Origin: Alphaproteobacteria bacterium
GTDB taxonomy: Bacteria; Pseudomonadota; Alphaproteobacteria; CAAGCB01; CAG-977
Assembly (NCBI GenBank): GCA_024407875.1
Contig: JAKSVT010000002.1
Span: forward strand, 49,088-113,087
Length of the DNA stretch: 64,000 nt
Direction of reading: 5' to 3'
In this document: one piece after another, positions 8,969-17,778 of the stretch
Layout: the number at the start of each line of letters is the position of its first letter
How positions within the stretch are numbered: position 1 is the first letter of the stretch
The notes under the pieces: generated by a model
Told to the model about the DNA's origin: nothing
Seen by the model: only the letters and a program-made list of their open reading frames with translations
The model's database searches: none
Translations under genes and position numbers: made by a program

Positions 8969-10400
8969 AAATAAATTAAAAGCAACAAGTATTTTATACA
9001 AAGCAGGTTATTCTCCAGAAAAAGCTGCTGAAGTTGCTGATGCTATTTTAAATCCAAAAGATGGTGAAATTGTTATAGGTTATGGTTTCTTTTATGATTC
9101 TCCAAAAGAAGCAGGTAAGGCTATTGCGGAAATTCTTCCTATGAGCACAGCTAAATCTTTAGTAATAGATCAACATAATAAAATGTGGGGATTTACAAAA
9201 ACGCCTTTAGCTGTAATGAGAACTAATGCTGGAAGAAATTGGGGCGAACATAATGCTGTTGGAGATGTTTTAGAAGCTTTAGCTAAAACAGAAATTGAAA
9301 AAATTTCTTTAAATGAAGTTGCTTTAGGTGATAATTGCTATCGTAAATTCCAAAAAGGAATTGAAGAAAGTAAAACATTGAAGAGTGTTTCAATTACTCA
9401 TAGTGATGTAGAACCTTCAATTGAAAATGGTACATTTTTACCAAATTTGGCTAATACAAAAATTGAAGAATTTAAGTTGGGAGATTGCAATATTAATTCA
9501 GATAAATCGAAAGGTTTTTTTGAAGGAATTGCTTCAGCAACAAATTTAAAGACTTTAGATTTGTCTGGTAATCAATCATTGTTTAGAGATAATGGTGGAG
9601 AATTTATTGCTAAATTACCAAGTTGTGTTACAAATTTAAATGTTTCAAATTGTCCTGTTCGTGATTGGCATTGTGCAACTCAAATTGCTGCAAATTTAAG
9701 ACAAAATAAAAATTTAACTGACTTAGGTTTGTCTTCTTGCTATATGGGTGAAACCGAAGCTAGAGATATTATTAAAGTTTTACCTGATACAAATTTATGG
9801 AGAATAGATTTATCAGGTAATGTTTTAGATGATAAAGCAGCAAAAGATTTGACTACTTCATTAAACAATGAAGAATGCCATGTTTATGAAACAAAATTAA
9901 TGGATAAACCTAAAAATCCTGTAACTGATATTTTACGTAGAGAATGTGAAAATATTGCTGAAGAAAGTACTTTAAATGAATTGAAGGAAGCTGAAGCAAA
10001 AAATTACAAAAAATATGAAGTTGTAAGAGATCAAGAAATTGCAAGAGAAGTATATGCAAATCAAAGCGATGAAGAAAGAGCTAAAGATGTATATACTGCA
10101 GCAAAAGCAGGTAAAATAGGGGAGTTTTTAAAGTTAAAGCCTTTAAAACCACAAGATTATTTAGTCGCTGATGAAAAAGGCAAAACTTTAATTGAACATA
10201 TTTGGGAATCAAAATCTTTAGATCAAGTGTTTACACCTAATAATTGGTCTAATCCAAAGGATATGCAAAATTTATGGAATAATGTTCCTGATAAACAAAA
10301 AGAACAAATGGATGGAAAAGAAGGACGTCCAAGCTTTATCAAGAATAAGAGTATCGTAACAGCTAATGCATTGAGAAAATCAATGTCTCATGGCCGTTAA
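8961..10400 (+). CDS. leucine-rich-repeat protein 1 of the AAA/VWA operon
   Basis: 479 residues. The middle (about residues 100-310) has ribonuclease-inhibitor-like leucine-rich repeats, for example LKTLDLSGNQSL and LWRIDLSGNVLDDKAAKDL. After a charged helical stretch the last 110 residues form a module shared with the two other LRR proteins of this window, with landmarks PQDYLVADEKGKTLIEHI, LDQVFTPNNW and NPKDMQNLW. LRRs normally bind proteins, so a substrate-recognition or effector role next to the AAA+/VWA pair is plausible but inferred. No signal peptide. The start overlaps the previous gene by eight bases. Confidence 0.82.
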   Translation: MAENKLKATSILYKAGYSPEKAAEVADAILNPKDGEIVIGYGFFYDSPKEAGKAIAEILPMSTAKSLVIDQHNKMWGFTKTPLAVMRTNAGRNWGEHNAVGDVLEALAKTEIEKISLNEVALGDNCYRKFQKGIEESKTLKSVSITHSDVEPSIENGTFLPNLANTKIEEFKLGDCNINSDKSKGFFEGIASATNLKTLDLSGNQSLFRDNGGEFIAKLPSCVTNLNVSNCPVRDWHCATQIAANLRQNKNLTDLGLSSCYMGETEARDIIKVLPDTNLWRIDLSGNVLDDKAAKDLTTSLNNEECHVYETKLMDKPKNPVTDILRRECENIAEESTLNELKEAEAKNYKKYEVVRDQEIAREVYANQSDEERAKDVYTAAKAGKIGEFLKLKPLKPQDYLVADEKGKTLIEHIWESKSLDQVFTPNNWSNPKDMQNLWNNVPDKQKEQMDGKEGRPSFIKNKSIVTANALRKSMSHGR

Positions 10401-10414
10401 GGGGGAGAAAATCT

Positions 10415-11725
10415 ATGACACCAGTACAAAATATGCCAGCAGAAAATACACCAGAACGTGAAGCTTATTATAAAGCAACAGATGCAGCTTACACAATGGG
10501 ATATAAGATTGGTAGAGGTTCTGATCCTAGTACTATTAATGATGTATGCCCAAGAGTTGCTACAGAATTGGTTGATGCTTCAAAAGCTGTTTGTATTGAT
10601 TTAAACCTTTTTGATCCAGATAAAATTATGGATACTGTTAAGAAGTATGACAAAAAAGCATTGGTCTTAAAACATTGTTCATCAAATAATCGTTTCCAAA
10701 AAGATTTAGATAAAAAAATTAATGACCAAGATTTTCCTGTAAGAGATTTAACATTAGTTAATGCTGAAATCGGTATGTATGGCACACCAAGATATGTAAA
10801 TATGACAAGCTTAACATTAGTAGATTCAACATTTAATGGAAAGATGGAAGAAGATTTGCAAGGCAAAGATTTGGTTTCATTAAAAGTTGAACGCTGCAAA
10901 GTCGATAGAAGCTTTTCTGGTGTGATTGCTAATTCTGTTTTAGAAGTAGCAGGTCATAATAATTTAAAGAAATTCACTATGCGTGAAATGTCTTTATTAA
11001 CAGGAAGTGATGATAAAAAAGTTGATTGGTCTAAATTACCAGAATCTCTTGAATATTTAAACTTATCTAAAACAGATGTTATGAATGCTGATTTCGATGG
11101 CTTAATGGAAAAACTTCCTAAATTGAAAAATTTAAAAGTTTTTGAAATGGCTTCTTGTGGCTTAAGTGATGAGCATGCTCAAAAATTGTCAAAAGCTTTA
11201 CAACAAAGTGAAGTTAAACATATAAATTTATCAGGTAATCCTATGAGTTTATCTGTTAATGATAAAAATGTTATTTGTGGAGATTATTTTGAATGGTCTG
11301 GTGCTGAAATCAATAAGATGGTAACACAAGGCAAGACATTACAAGCTCAAGCGTCAAAAGAATTGAATAAAGATCAATTGCTTAAATCAGGTTTATTAGC
11401 AGCTGCTGCTAAATCAGATAATTTTGAAGATTCTTTGAAGTCTTTAAAGGCAAAGGGAACATATTTATCTTCTCAAGATTATTTGGCAGAACAAAACGAT
11501 GGTAATACAATAATTCAAGATTTAACAAAAACACGTCAATTAACAAGTGTATTTAAACCTGAATATTGGTTAAATCCTAAAGAAATGCAAAAGGTTTGGG
11601 ATGCTGTATCTGATGAAGGTAAAGGACAATTAGGTCCAAATGGTGGAAAAGCAGCTTTCCAAGTTAGAAAGAACCAAGTTATGATGAATGCGGTTCGTAT
11701 GGCAACTCAAGCAAAATCAAGATAA
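10415..11725 (+). CDS. leucine-rich-repeat protein 2 of the AAA/VWA operon
   Basis: 436 residues, with an excellent ribosome binding site (AAGGGGGAGAAA). It is co-linear with the LRR protein at 59240-60592: an N-terminal helical region, LRR units (for example LEYLNLSKTDVMNADFDGL and VKHINLSGNPMSL), then the shared C-terminal module with QDYLAEQNDGNTIIQDL, LTSVFKPEYW and NPKEMQKVWDAV, ending in KNQVMMNAVRMA. It is the last gene of the operon and is followed by a strong terminator. No signal peptide or membrane segment. Function unknown; probably a protein-binding partner of the AAA+/VWA machine. Confidence 0.82.
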   Translation: MTPVQNMPAENTPEREAYYKATDAAYTMGYKIGRGSDPSTINDVCPRVATELVDASKAVCIDLNLFDPDKIMDTVKKYDKKALVLKHCSSNNRFQKDLDKKINDQDFPVRDLTLVNAEIGMYGTPRYVNMTSLTLVDSTFNGKMEEDLQGKDLVSLKVERCKVDRSFSGVIANSVLEVAGHNNLKKFTMREMSLLTGSDDKKVDWSKLPESLEYLNLSKTDVMNADFDGLMEKLPKLKNLKVFEMASCGLSDEHAQKLSKALQQSEVKHINLSGNPMSLSVNDKNVICGDYFEWSGAEINKMVTQGKTLQAQASKELNKDQLLKSGLLAAAAKSDNFEDSLKSLKAKGTYLSSQDYLAEQNDGNTIIQDLTKTRQLTSVFKPEYWLNPKEMQKVWDAVSDEGKGQLGPNGGKAAFQVRKNQVMMNAVRMATQAKSR

Positions 11726-11738
11726 ATTTAGAGATTAA

Positions 11739-11764
11739 AAAAAGCCACATTATGTGGCTTTTTC
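11739..11764. terminator. bidirectional terminator between the LRR operon and murG
   Basis: AAAAAGCCACAT (11739-11750) and ATGTGGCTTTTT form a hairpin with A-runs on one side and T-runs on the other, so it can end transcripts from both converging genes. Confidence 0.85.
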
Positions 11765-12844
11765 TTACTTAGAAGTTTCTATAACTGCATCTGCAAATCT
11801 TGAAACGGCATCAATCATTGCAAGTTTTTTAGCATTATCAGATTTCTCTTTTAATTGAGAAGGATCATTTAATAATGATAAAATTAATTCTTGTAGTTTT
11901 TCTGGTGTAAAATCAGGTTCTTCAATTAACCAACAAGCATCATTTTTACCCATATATTCCGCATTATGTAATTGATGTAAATCTGGTGAATGTAATATAG
12001 GAACAATAATTGCAGGTTTACCTGCTGTTGTTAGTTCGGCAATTGTTGAAGCTCCTGCACGGCAGATAACAATATCTGCAACTTGTAGTCTTTCAGCCAT
12101 GTCTGTAAAGAAGGAGCCTGTTTCTACTTTTAAATTAATTCTGTCATAGTAGTTGTTTAATTCAGCTAAATCAGCTTGTCTTGCTTGTTGTGTAATTGTT
12201 AATTTTGATTTTTCTGATTCAGGAATTAATTCAAAAGCTTGAGGTATTACTTTACTAAATATTGTAGCACCTTGAGAGCCTCCAAAAATTAAAATATTAA
12301 GCTTATTATGTGGTGCTTTATATTCTATTTTATTTAATTCTAATATTTGAGGGCGAACAGGAACTCCTGTCCATTTTGTTTTTAAATTAGCTGGTATTCT
12401 AGCTACTTCAGGGAAAGTTGTTGCAACTAATTTTGCTCCACGAGCCAATACTCTGTTTGCTCCACCTAAAACACTGTTTTGTTCATGTAATATTAATGGT
12501 GTATGTAATAAGCCTGCAGCAAAAGCTGTAGGAAATGAAGCATATCCTCCAAAACCAACAACAGCAGCAGGTTTAATTTTATTTATTAATTTAATTGCTT
12601 GTAATATGCCAATGCCCATATTAAATAAAGCTTTAAGTTTACGTATTTTGCTTAAATTTGCATAAGCTCCAGCATGTATTCTATATTCTTGAGAATTTGG
12701 AAACATTCCAGAAAAAGAAGTTCCTCTTTTATCTGTAATAAATACAACTTTATGTCCACGATTAATTAGTTCTTGTGCTAAAGCTTGAGCTGGAAATACA
12801 TGACCGCCAGAACCGCCTGCTGTTAATATAAATGTTTTAGACAT
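11765..12844 (-). CDS. murG: undecaprenyldiphospho-muramoylpentapeptide beta-N-acetylglucosaminyltransferase
   Basis: Transfers GlcNAc from UDP-GlcNAc to lipid I to make lipid II at the inner face of the cytoplasmic membrane. 359 residues. N-terminal glycine-rich loop TAGGSGGHVFPA, hydrophobic patch near residues 65-95, the second-domain loop FGGSQGA, and the UDP-sugar site CRAGASTIAEL are all present. In many alphaproteobacteria murG lies in the division/cell-wall cluster between ftsW and murC; here it is about 45 kb away from murC, so the cluster has been broken. The start ATG follows a weak purine stretch. Confidence 0.96.
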   Translation of the reverse strand: MSKTFILTAGGSGGHVFPAQALAQELINRGHKVVFITDKRGTSFSGMFPNSQEYRIHAGAYANLSKIRKLKALFNMGIGILQAIKLINKIKPAAVVGFGGYASFPTAFAAGLLHTPLILHEQNSVLGGANRVLARGAKLVATTFPEVARIPANLKTKWTGVPVRPQILELNKIEYKAPHNKLNILIFGGSQGATIFSKVIPQAFELIPESEKSKLTITQQARQADLAELNNYYDRINLKVETGSFFTDMAERLQVADIVICRAGASTIAELTTAGKPAIIVPILHSPDLHQLHNAEYMGKNDACWLIEEPDFTPEKLQELILSLLNDPSQLKEKSDNAKKLAMIDAVSRFADAVIETSK

Positions 12845-12962
12845 TGATATACTCCATAAAAAAACTTTAAAACTATACTATACTTATTTAGGTAAATTAT
12901 TGTTTAATATATGAAGTGTTTTATAACGAATTTATTACGTATATTATAAGTTAAAATAGCTT

Positions 12963-13208
12963 TTATTTTTTAATGCTTTTTTTGAAAACTAAGGACATAA
13001 CCAAAGCAATAACCCATGTTGCACCATTAATGATGCTTAACCATTGAAGTATTTTTATGAGCTTTACATATGAAGGATCTAAGTTCTTTTTTTTAGCAAT
13101 TTTTGTTGGAACATTAAATGTAATTATACCGATAATAGACCCTATTACTAAAGCAATAATTGTATAGTAGCTAAATGTTAAATCATAATCTTCAAAATTT
13201 TCATACAT
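12963..13208 (-). CDS. small two-helix membrane protein
   Basis: 81 residues with two predicted transmembrane helices, about residues 14-33 (IIALVIGSIIGIITF) and 52-73 (WLSIINGATWVIALVMSLVF), separated by a lysine-rich cytoplasmic loop. AAGGA lies 12 bases before the ATG, a long spacing. No family recognised. It lies between murG and the hpd operon and is probably monocistronic. Confidence 0.6.
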   Translation of the reverse strand: MYENFEDYDLTFSYYTIIALVIGSIIGIITFNVPTKIAKKKNLDPSYVKLIKILQWLSIINGATWVIALVMSLVFKKSIKK

Positions 13209-13308
13209 ATAGCATATAGATCCTTATTATATGAATTTTAGCATAAAATTATTAGCTCTTAATTTTATTAGTTTTTTTGTTTTAAAGTCAAATGGTTATT
13301 TAAATTTT

Positions 13309-13325
13309 GATAGGATTTAGTTTTA
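13309..13325. repeat. 17-bp direct repeat, left copy, flanking the hpd operon
   Basis: GATAGGATTTAGTTTTA occurs here and again at 17458-17474, and similarity continues for about 15 further bases through a GGA...TATGAAA motif. The right copy is part of a terminator stem; the left copy lacks the other half of the stem. It may be a remnant of a duplication or of insertion of the operon. Confidence 0.6.
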
Positions 13326-13395
13326 AGGATTGATATGAAAGTCTTATTCGTTAAAAAAGACTGTTTTATATATTGATATGTCTAAATATAACAAT

Positions 13396-13424
13396 TTGAA
13401 ATAATTTTGGTAATAATATACAAT
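13396..13424 (+). promoter_or_regulatory. sigma-70 type promoter of hpdBCA
   Basis: TTGAAA (13396-13401) and TACAAT (13419-13424) are spaced by exactly 17 bp, 28 bases ahead of the chosen hpdB start. Both hexamers match the consensus well. Confidence 0.6.
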
Positions 13425-13451
13425 ATTAAAAACTTTTTTAGGAGAAAGAGT

Positions 13452-16142
13452 ATGGCCAATGAAGAATTAATGAATGAACTCCTCAAAAAACATGGTATTA
13501 ATGCTAATTCTTTTGAAAATAAAGAAGAAAATGTACCTGAAAAAACAGAAAATTGTGAGAAATTGCTAGAAATTTATTACGATTTAAAAAATACCGTTGA
13601 TATGGAATATCCGTATTGGTTTAACAGAGCTTGGTTCGAAAATGCAGGTGATGTAACAATTATTCGAAAAGCTAAAGCTGAAGCTGCTGCTCTTTCTCAT
13701 TCTACTCCTACTATTTTGCCTTGGGAAAAATTAGTAATGCAGAAAACAAGGAATGTTCGTGGTGCTTTCCCATTTCCTTGGATTACAGCTAGTTTTTTTA
13801 ATGCAGCTGCAGAAGCTTTAATGAACGAAGTTGATGCTCCTGTCGAAGCTGAAGCAGATGCTGTTTCTATAGTTGGTGCTGGTGGGGGTAATGTTACAAA
13901 AAGTTATGGAAATATCATTTCTATTGCAAAAAAATTTGGTATGAGAAAGGAAGATGTTCCTGTTTTAGTCAAAGCCTCTAAATCATGGGACGGCTGTTCT
14001 GTCGAAGATGTTAGTACAAAATATGGAAAAGATACTCCTAATTATAAATTACATAAGGCGATGATGGATTCAGTAATATGTATGTTTGATTCATATTGTA
14101 TTCCTCAAGGCCGTGAAGTAATGAATTATTATTTGCCTTTGCAATATGGTTGGGACGGAATTGTTGAGCTTTGTAATAAAAAAATATTAGAAACTATGGG
14201 TGAGGCCGGAGATGATGAAGTCTTAGGTATGAGCCGAGGATATTATTATGAAGCTATGAAGATTATGGCTCAAGGTATGAGCAAATGGTGTCAAAATTAT
14301 GCTGATCGTGCAAAATATTTAGCTTCAATTGAAACGGATCCTAAATTTAAAAAGAATTATGAAGAAATAGCTGTTGTTATGGGAAATATTGCTCATAAAG
14401 CCCCAGCAACTTTTAGAGAAGCTTTACAAATGACATTGGCATGTCATTATGCTGTTGTTAATGAAGATCCTATGTCAGGAATGTCAATAGGTCGTATTGG
14501 GCAGGTGCTACAACCTTATTATGAAAAAGATATAGAAGAAGGAATTACTTCAGAAGAGGAAGTTATAGAGCTTTTGGAATTATATCGTATTAAAATTACA
14601 TGTATAGAATGCTTTGCCTCAGCTGGTGTAACAGGGGGTGTTCTTTCGGGAAATACATTTAATAATCTATCTTTAGGAGGATTAACAAAAGATGGGTTAT
14701 CTGCAGTAACTCCATTAGAGTATTTAATTGTTGAAGCTGGTATGCGCTGTAAAACTACTCAACCAACACTGTCTGTTCTTTATGACGAAAGAACTCCTGA
14801 TACATTCCTAATGAAAGCTGCATCTTGTACAAAATTAGGTATGGGTTATCCTGCTTGGATGAATAATCAGCAGGGAATGAATTATATGCTTAAAAATTAT
14901 GCTTCTGAAGGAATGAATGTCGAAGATGCCCGTGCGTGGTGTTTAGGGGGATGTTTGGAATCTTCTCCGGGAACATTTTTGCCATTAAATTATAACGGAA
15001 AAATAACTTGGATTCCTGGAGGTGCAAGTCCAACTTGTGGCAGTGGTGTTCATTTTATTGCTATGCCTAAAGTTTTAGAATTAGTTTTAACTAATGGTTA
15101 TGATAATCGTTTAAATAAACAAATTCTTCCAAAACATGACAAAAAGCTTGATTCTATAAAGGCCATTGAAGATCAATGGTTAGAATATATGCATATGATT
15201 ATTGATGCAGCAAATAAAGTTAATAATATTCAAATGGATATATGGAGAAGACAAATGCCACCTGTTATGGCATCTATGCTTAAACCAGATTGTTTTAGAG
15301 ATGGTATAAGTTTAAGTGATGGGGGGTGCCGTTATAACGCTTCTATTAATTTTGAATCTTGTGGTACAATTACTTTTGTAAATTCATTAGCGGCATTGAA
15401 CAAGCTTGTATTCGTTGATAAAAAATATACACTTGATCAAGTCGTTGATGCTATGCTTAATAATTATGGATTTAAAACGGCTTATGAGACGGGAGTGTTT
15501 AGTCCGGATTATCGTGAAGCAACGCAAAATGCAAGTAAATATGAAGAAATATTTGCCGATGCTGTTAATGCACCAAAGTATGGAAATGCTTTATGGGAAG
15601 CAGATCAGTTTTTAAAATGGTATGAAGATGCAATGATACCATTTATTCATAGTTTTAAGTCTTATTATGCAAAGCCTTTGTATATGTGTCAAATTTCTGT
15701 ATCAACACATGGTCCTCAAGGCTTTATTACTTTAGCAGATCCAGCAGGACGCTTAGCAGGGACAACATATTCAGATGGTTCAGTTTCTGCAGCGGCAGGT
15801 ACAGATAAAAATGGAATATATGCAGTTTTTGAATCTGCTACATGTTACGACCATAGTGATTGTCAAAATTCACAATTAAATTTGAAAATACATCCGAGTG
15901 CTTTACAGGGATTACAAGGAACTAAAAAGTTGTTAGATGTTGTCTCAGCATATATGCGTAAAGGAGGGTTCCATGTTCAATTTAATGTGGTTGATTCAAA
16001 TACATTACGAGATGCACAAAAGAAACCGGATAATTATCGTGATTTGATGGTTCGTGTTGCTGGATTTACGCAATATTGGTGTGAAATAGGCAAACCTATT
16101 CAAGATGAAGTAATTTATCGTACAGAATATGAACAAGCATAA
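13452..16142 (+). CDS. hpdB: 4-hydroxyphenylacetate decarboxylase, glycyl radical subunit
   Basis: Glycyl radical enzyme decarboxylating 4-hydroxyphenylacetate (from tyrosine) to p-cresol. 896 residues from the ATG at 13452, which has AGGAGAAAG upstream. The residues I recall as catalytic in the clostridial enzyme (Ser344, Cys503, Glu505, His536, Glu637, Gly873) all fall here with a constant offset of two: Ser342, Cys501, Glu503 (in GGCLESS), His534, Glu635 and the radical Gly871 in RVAGFT. The Cys-X-Glu pattern separates it from pyruvate formate-lyase (Cys-Cys) and from diol dehydratases. The adjacent small subunit hpdC excludes phenylacetate and indoleacetate decarboxylases, which lack one. 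Activated by hpdA. Oxygen-sensitive, cytosolic. Confidence 0.93.
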   Translation: MANEELMNELLKKHGINANSFENKEENVPEKTENCEKLLEIYYDLKNTVDMEYPYWFNRAWFENAGDVTIIRKAKAEAAALSHSTPTILPWEKLVMQKTRNVRGAFPFPWITASFFNAAAEALMNEVDAPVEAEADAVSIVGAGGGNVTKSYGNIISIAKKFGMRKEDVPVLVKASKSWDGCSVEDVSTKYGKDTPNYKLHKAMMDSVICMFDSYCIPQGREVMNYYLPLQYGWDGIVELCNKKILETMGEAGDDEVLGMSRGYYYEAMKIMAQGMSKWCQNYADRAKYLASIETDPKFKKNYEEIAVVMGNIAHKAPATFREALQMTLACHYAVVNEDPMSGMSIGRIGQVLQPYYEKDIEEGITSEEEVIELLELYRIKITCIECFASAGVTGGVLSGNTFNNLSLGGLTKDGLSAVTPLEYLIVEAGMRCKTTQPTLSVLYDERTPDTFLMKAASCTKLGMGYPAWMNNQQGMNYMLKNYASEGMNVEDARAWCLGGCLESSPGTFLPLNYNGKITWIPGGASPTCGSGVHFIAMPKVLELVLTNGYDNRLNKQILPKHDKKLDSIKAIEDQWLEYMHMIIDAANKVNNIQMDIWRRQMPPVMASMLKPDCFRDGISLSDGGCRYNASINFESCGTITFVNSLAALNKLVFVDKKYTLDQVVDAMLNNYGFKTAYETGVFSPDYREATQNASKYEEIFADAVNAPKYGNALWEADQFLKWYEDAMIPFIHSFKSYYAKPLYMCQISVSTHGPQGFITLADPAGRLAGTTYSDGSVSAAAGTDKNGIYAVFESATCYDHSDCQNSQLNLKIHPSALQGLQGTKKLLDVVSAYMRKGGFHVQFNVVDSNTLRDAQKKPDNYRDLMVRVAGFTQYWCEIGKPIQDEVIYRTEYEQA

Positions 16143-16155
16143 GTAGGGGGAATAT

Positions 16156-16416
16156 ATGAAACATTTTGATTGTAAAAATTATATTCATTTAGACTGTGAA
16201 AAAGGCATGTGTGCTTTAAGCAAAATGATAGTTCCTATTGATGGTGAAGGTAGTGAAGCTTGTCCTAAATTTGTTTTAGCTGAAAAATGCGGTAATTGTG
16301 CTTTTTTTGAATGCCCAAATAAGTATGGTATTGGGACATGTAAGGGATTTGAAAAAGAAAATTGGGCTTACAATACTTGTGGTGCATGTGGTTGTGAAAA
16401 ATATAAAAAACGTTAA
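16156..16416 (+). CDS. hpdC: 4-hydroxyphenylacetate decarboxylase small (Fe-S) subunit
   Basis: 86 residues with 11 cysteines in two groups, including CGNC, CPN and CGACGC, as expected for the small subunit that carries two [4Fe-4S] clusters and is needed to form the active hetero-octamer. The size matches the known clostridial proteins (about 85 residues), and the central AEKCGNCAFFE / GIGTCKGFEKENWAY segments follow the same pattern. It starts 13 bases after hpdB with a GGGGGAA ribosome binding site, so the two are co-translated. Confidence 0.92.
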   Translation: MKHFDCKNYIHLDCEKGMCALSKMIVPIDGEGSEACPKFVLAEKCGNCAFFECPNKYGIGTCKGFEKENWAYNTCGACGCEKYKKR

Positions 16417-16451
16417 ATTGTTTTTATCGTAAAAAGGAATATTAAATAATA

Positions 16452-17402
16452 ATGACTAATGAAAAACAATCAAGAGCATTAATTTTTGATATTCAAGCAT
16501 TTTCTGTTCATGATGGACCAGGTTGTAGAACTAATGTTTTCTTTTCTGGATGCCCTTTGCGTTGTAAGTGGTGTGCAAATCCTGAAAATTTCGAAACAAA
16601 ACCGCATTTAATGTTTTCAGACAAAGTTTGTAAATGGAAAAACGGCTGTCGAGCATGTGTGAAAAGATGCAAAAAAAACGGTGTTGTTTTTGACGAAATA
16701 AGTGGCCCAAAAATAAATTGGAAAATTTGCAGTGAATGTACATCATTTGAATGTACAAAGTATTGTGCAGCTCATTCTTTAAAAGTTTGCGGAAAATATT
16801 ATTCTGTTGATGAGTTAATGAATGTTCTCATAAGAGATTCTAGTAATTGGGGGCTAGATGGAGGAGTAACTTTTTCTGGAGGAGAACCTCTTTTACAATA
16901 TGATTTTTTGCTTCAAGTTCTAGAAAAATGCAAAGAAAAAATGATTCATACAGCTGTTGAGACTTCAGCTAATATTCCTTCTGAAAAGTTTTGGAATTTG
17001 ATGCAATACATAAATTTTGCATTTGTAGATGTAAAAAATATGGATGATGAAAAACATAAATTAGGAACAGGTGTTTCGAATAAACAAACACTTAGCAATA
17101 TTAGTATGCTAAAAGAAAAAAAATGGAAAGGCAGACTGGTATTACGTTATCCTGTAATTGCAAACTTTAATGATAGTATAGAAAATGCTCAAAAAATTAT
17201 AAAATTTATGAAACAGAATAATTTGTTTGAGATTAATATCCTTAAATTTCATAGATTAGGACAAAGTAAATGGGAACAGTTAGGCCAAAAATATGCTTAT
17301 GAAATTGGCGGAGATGTTTCATTGGATTATATGAATAAGCTTCAAGAATTATATTTAAAAAATGATATTATTTGTTATGTAGCAGACAATACTTCGTTTT
17401 GA
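16452..17402 (+). CDS. hpdA: 4-hydroxyphenylacetate decarboxylase activating enzyme (radical SAM)
   Basis: Generates the glycyl radical on HpdB using S-adenosylmethionine. 316 residues. The radical-SAM motif is CPLRCKWC (Cys34, Cys38, Cys41). A ferredoxin-like insertion with several cysteines (about residues 59-110: CKWKNGCRACVKRC, CSECTSFECTKYC) binds extra clusters, as in activases of the decarboxylase/dehydratase group but not in PflA. The SAM-binding FSGGEPLLQ motif follows. It completes the order hpdB-C-A known from clostridia. It is followed by a hairpin terminator. Confidence 0.92.
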   Translation: MTNEKQSRALIFDIQAFSVHDGPGCRTNVFFSGCPLRCKWCANPENFETKPHLMFSDKVCKWKNGCRACVKRCKKNGVVFDEISGPKINWKICSECTSFECTKYCAAHSLKVCGKYYSVDELMNVLIRDSSNWGLDGGVTFSGGEPLLQYDFLLQVLEKCKEKMIHTAVETSANIPSEKFWNLMQYINFAFVDVKNMDDEKHKLGTGVSNKQTLSNISMLKEKKWKGRLVLRYPVIANFNDSIENAQKIIKFMKQNNLFEINILKFHRLGQSKWEQLGQKYAYEIGGDVSLDYMNKLQELYLKNDIICYVADNTSF

Positions 17403-17434
17403 TAAAACAGTTTTATAAGAAATCTAGCATAAAA

Positions 17435-17467
17435 AAATCCTATCACCTTATAAAGGAGATAGGATTT
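17435..17467. terminator. bidirectional hairpin between hpdA and the small membrane protein gene
   Basis: AAATCCTATC (17435-17444) pairs with GATAGGATTT (17458-17467), 10 bp perfect. On the minus strand the stem is followed by a run of T, so it clearly ends the 17496-17606 gene; on the plus strand the T-run is weaker. Confidence 0.75.
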
Positions 17468-17495
17468 AGTTTTACGGAGAGTTATGAAAAAAATC

Positions 17496-17606
17496 TTATA
17501 GGCTAGCTAAAACGACGACCATCACCATACTTGTGAAGCATACTAAGAAAACGCTTACATATTGTTGATTAGTTAAATTTTTCAAGTTGAATTCTGGTCT
17601 TTCCAT
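17496..17606 (-). CDS. 36-aa single-span membrane protein, paralogue A
   Basis: A short charged N-terminus (MERPEFNLKNLTNQQ) is followed by one hydrophobic helix of about 20 residues ending in VVVLASL. The gene at 23821-23931 encodes a protein of the same 36-residue length with about 60% identity (shared RPE, LTN, Q, FTS, LASL), and the DNA upstream is conserved too (AAAAGACTTTAACTAGAAC). AAGGA lies upstream of the ATG. Both copies are preceded by the ECF-type promoter described for this window and followed by a TCCTATC-type hairpin. No known family recognised; location is the inner membrane. Confidence 0.75.
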   Translation of the reverse strand: MERPEFNLKNLTNQQYVSVFLVCFTSMVMVVVLASL

Positions 17607-17683
17607 CTTCGTCGTCCTTAATCGTTCTAGTTAAAGTCTTTTTATGTGTTAATAAATTTCCGTTTTTGTTTTTCTATACCCTT

Positions 17684-17710
17684 TAAACGTGCTAGAATAA
17701 AATAAGTTAC
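17684..17710 (-). promoter_or_regulatory. ECF-type promoter of the 36-aa protein gene A
   Basis: On the minus strand: GTAACT-N15-CGTTTA, with the -35-like element at 17705-17710 and the -10-like element at 17684-17689. It is identical in architecture to the promoter of the ECF-sigma operon at 22245-22271 and to the one at 23984-24010. Confidence 0.7.
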
Positions 17711-17778
17711 AAAAAAAATTAAAATTTTTATTTGTATAAAAAAATATCTAATAAAAATAATGGGTTAAGATTTTTAAA

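Noticed and set aside
13335..13376. 13-codon frame with a weak ribosome binding site before hpdB, as an attenuation leader peptide
   Set aside because: Only one tyrosine, no terminator/antiterminator pair follows, and the good promoter for hpdB lies downstream of it.
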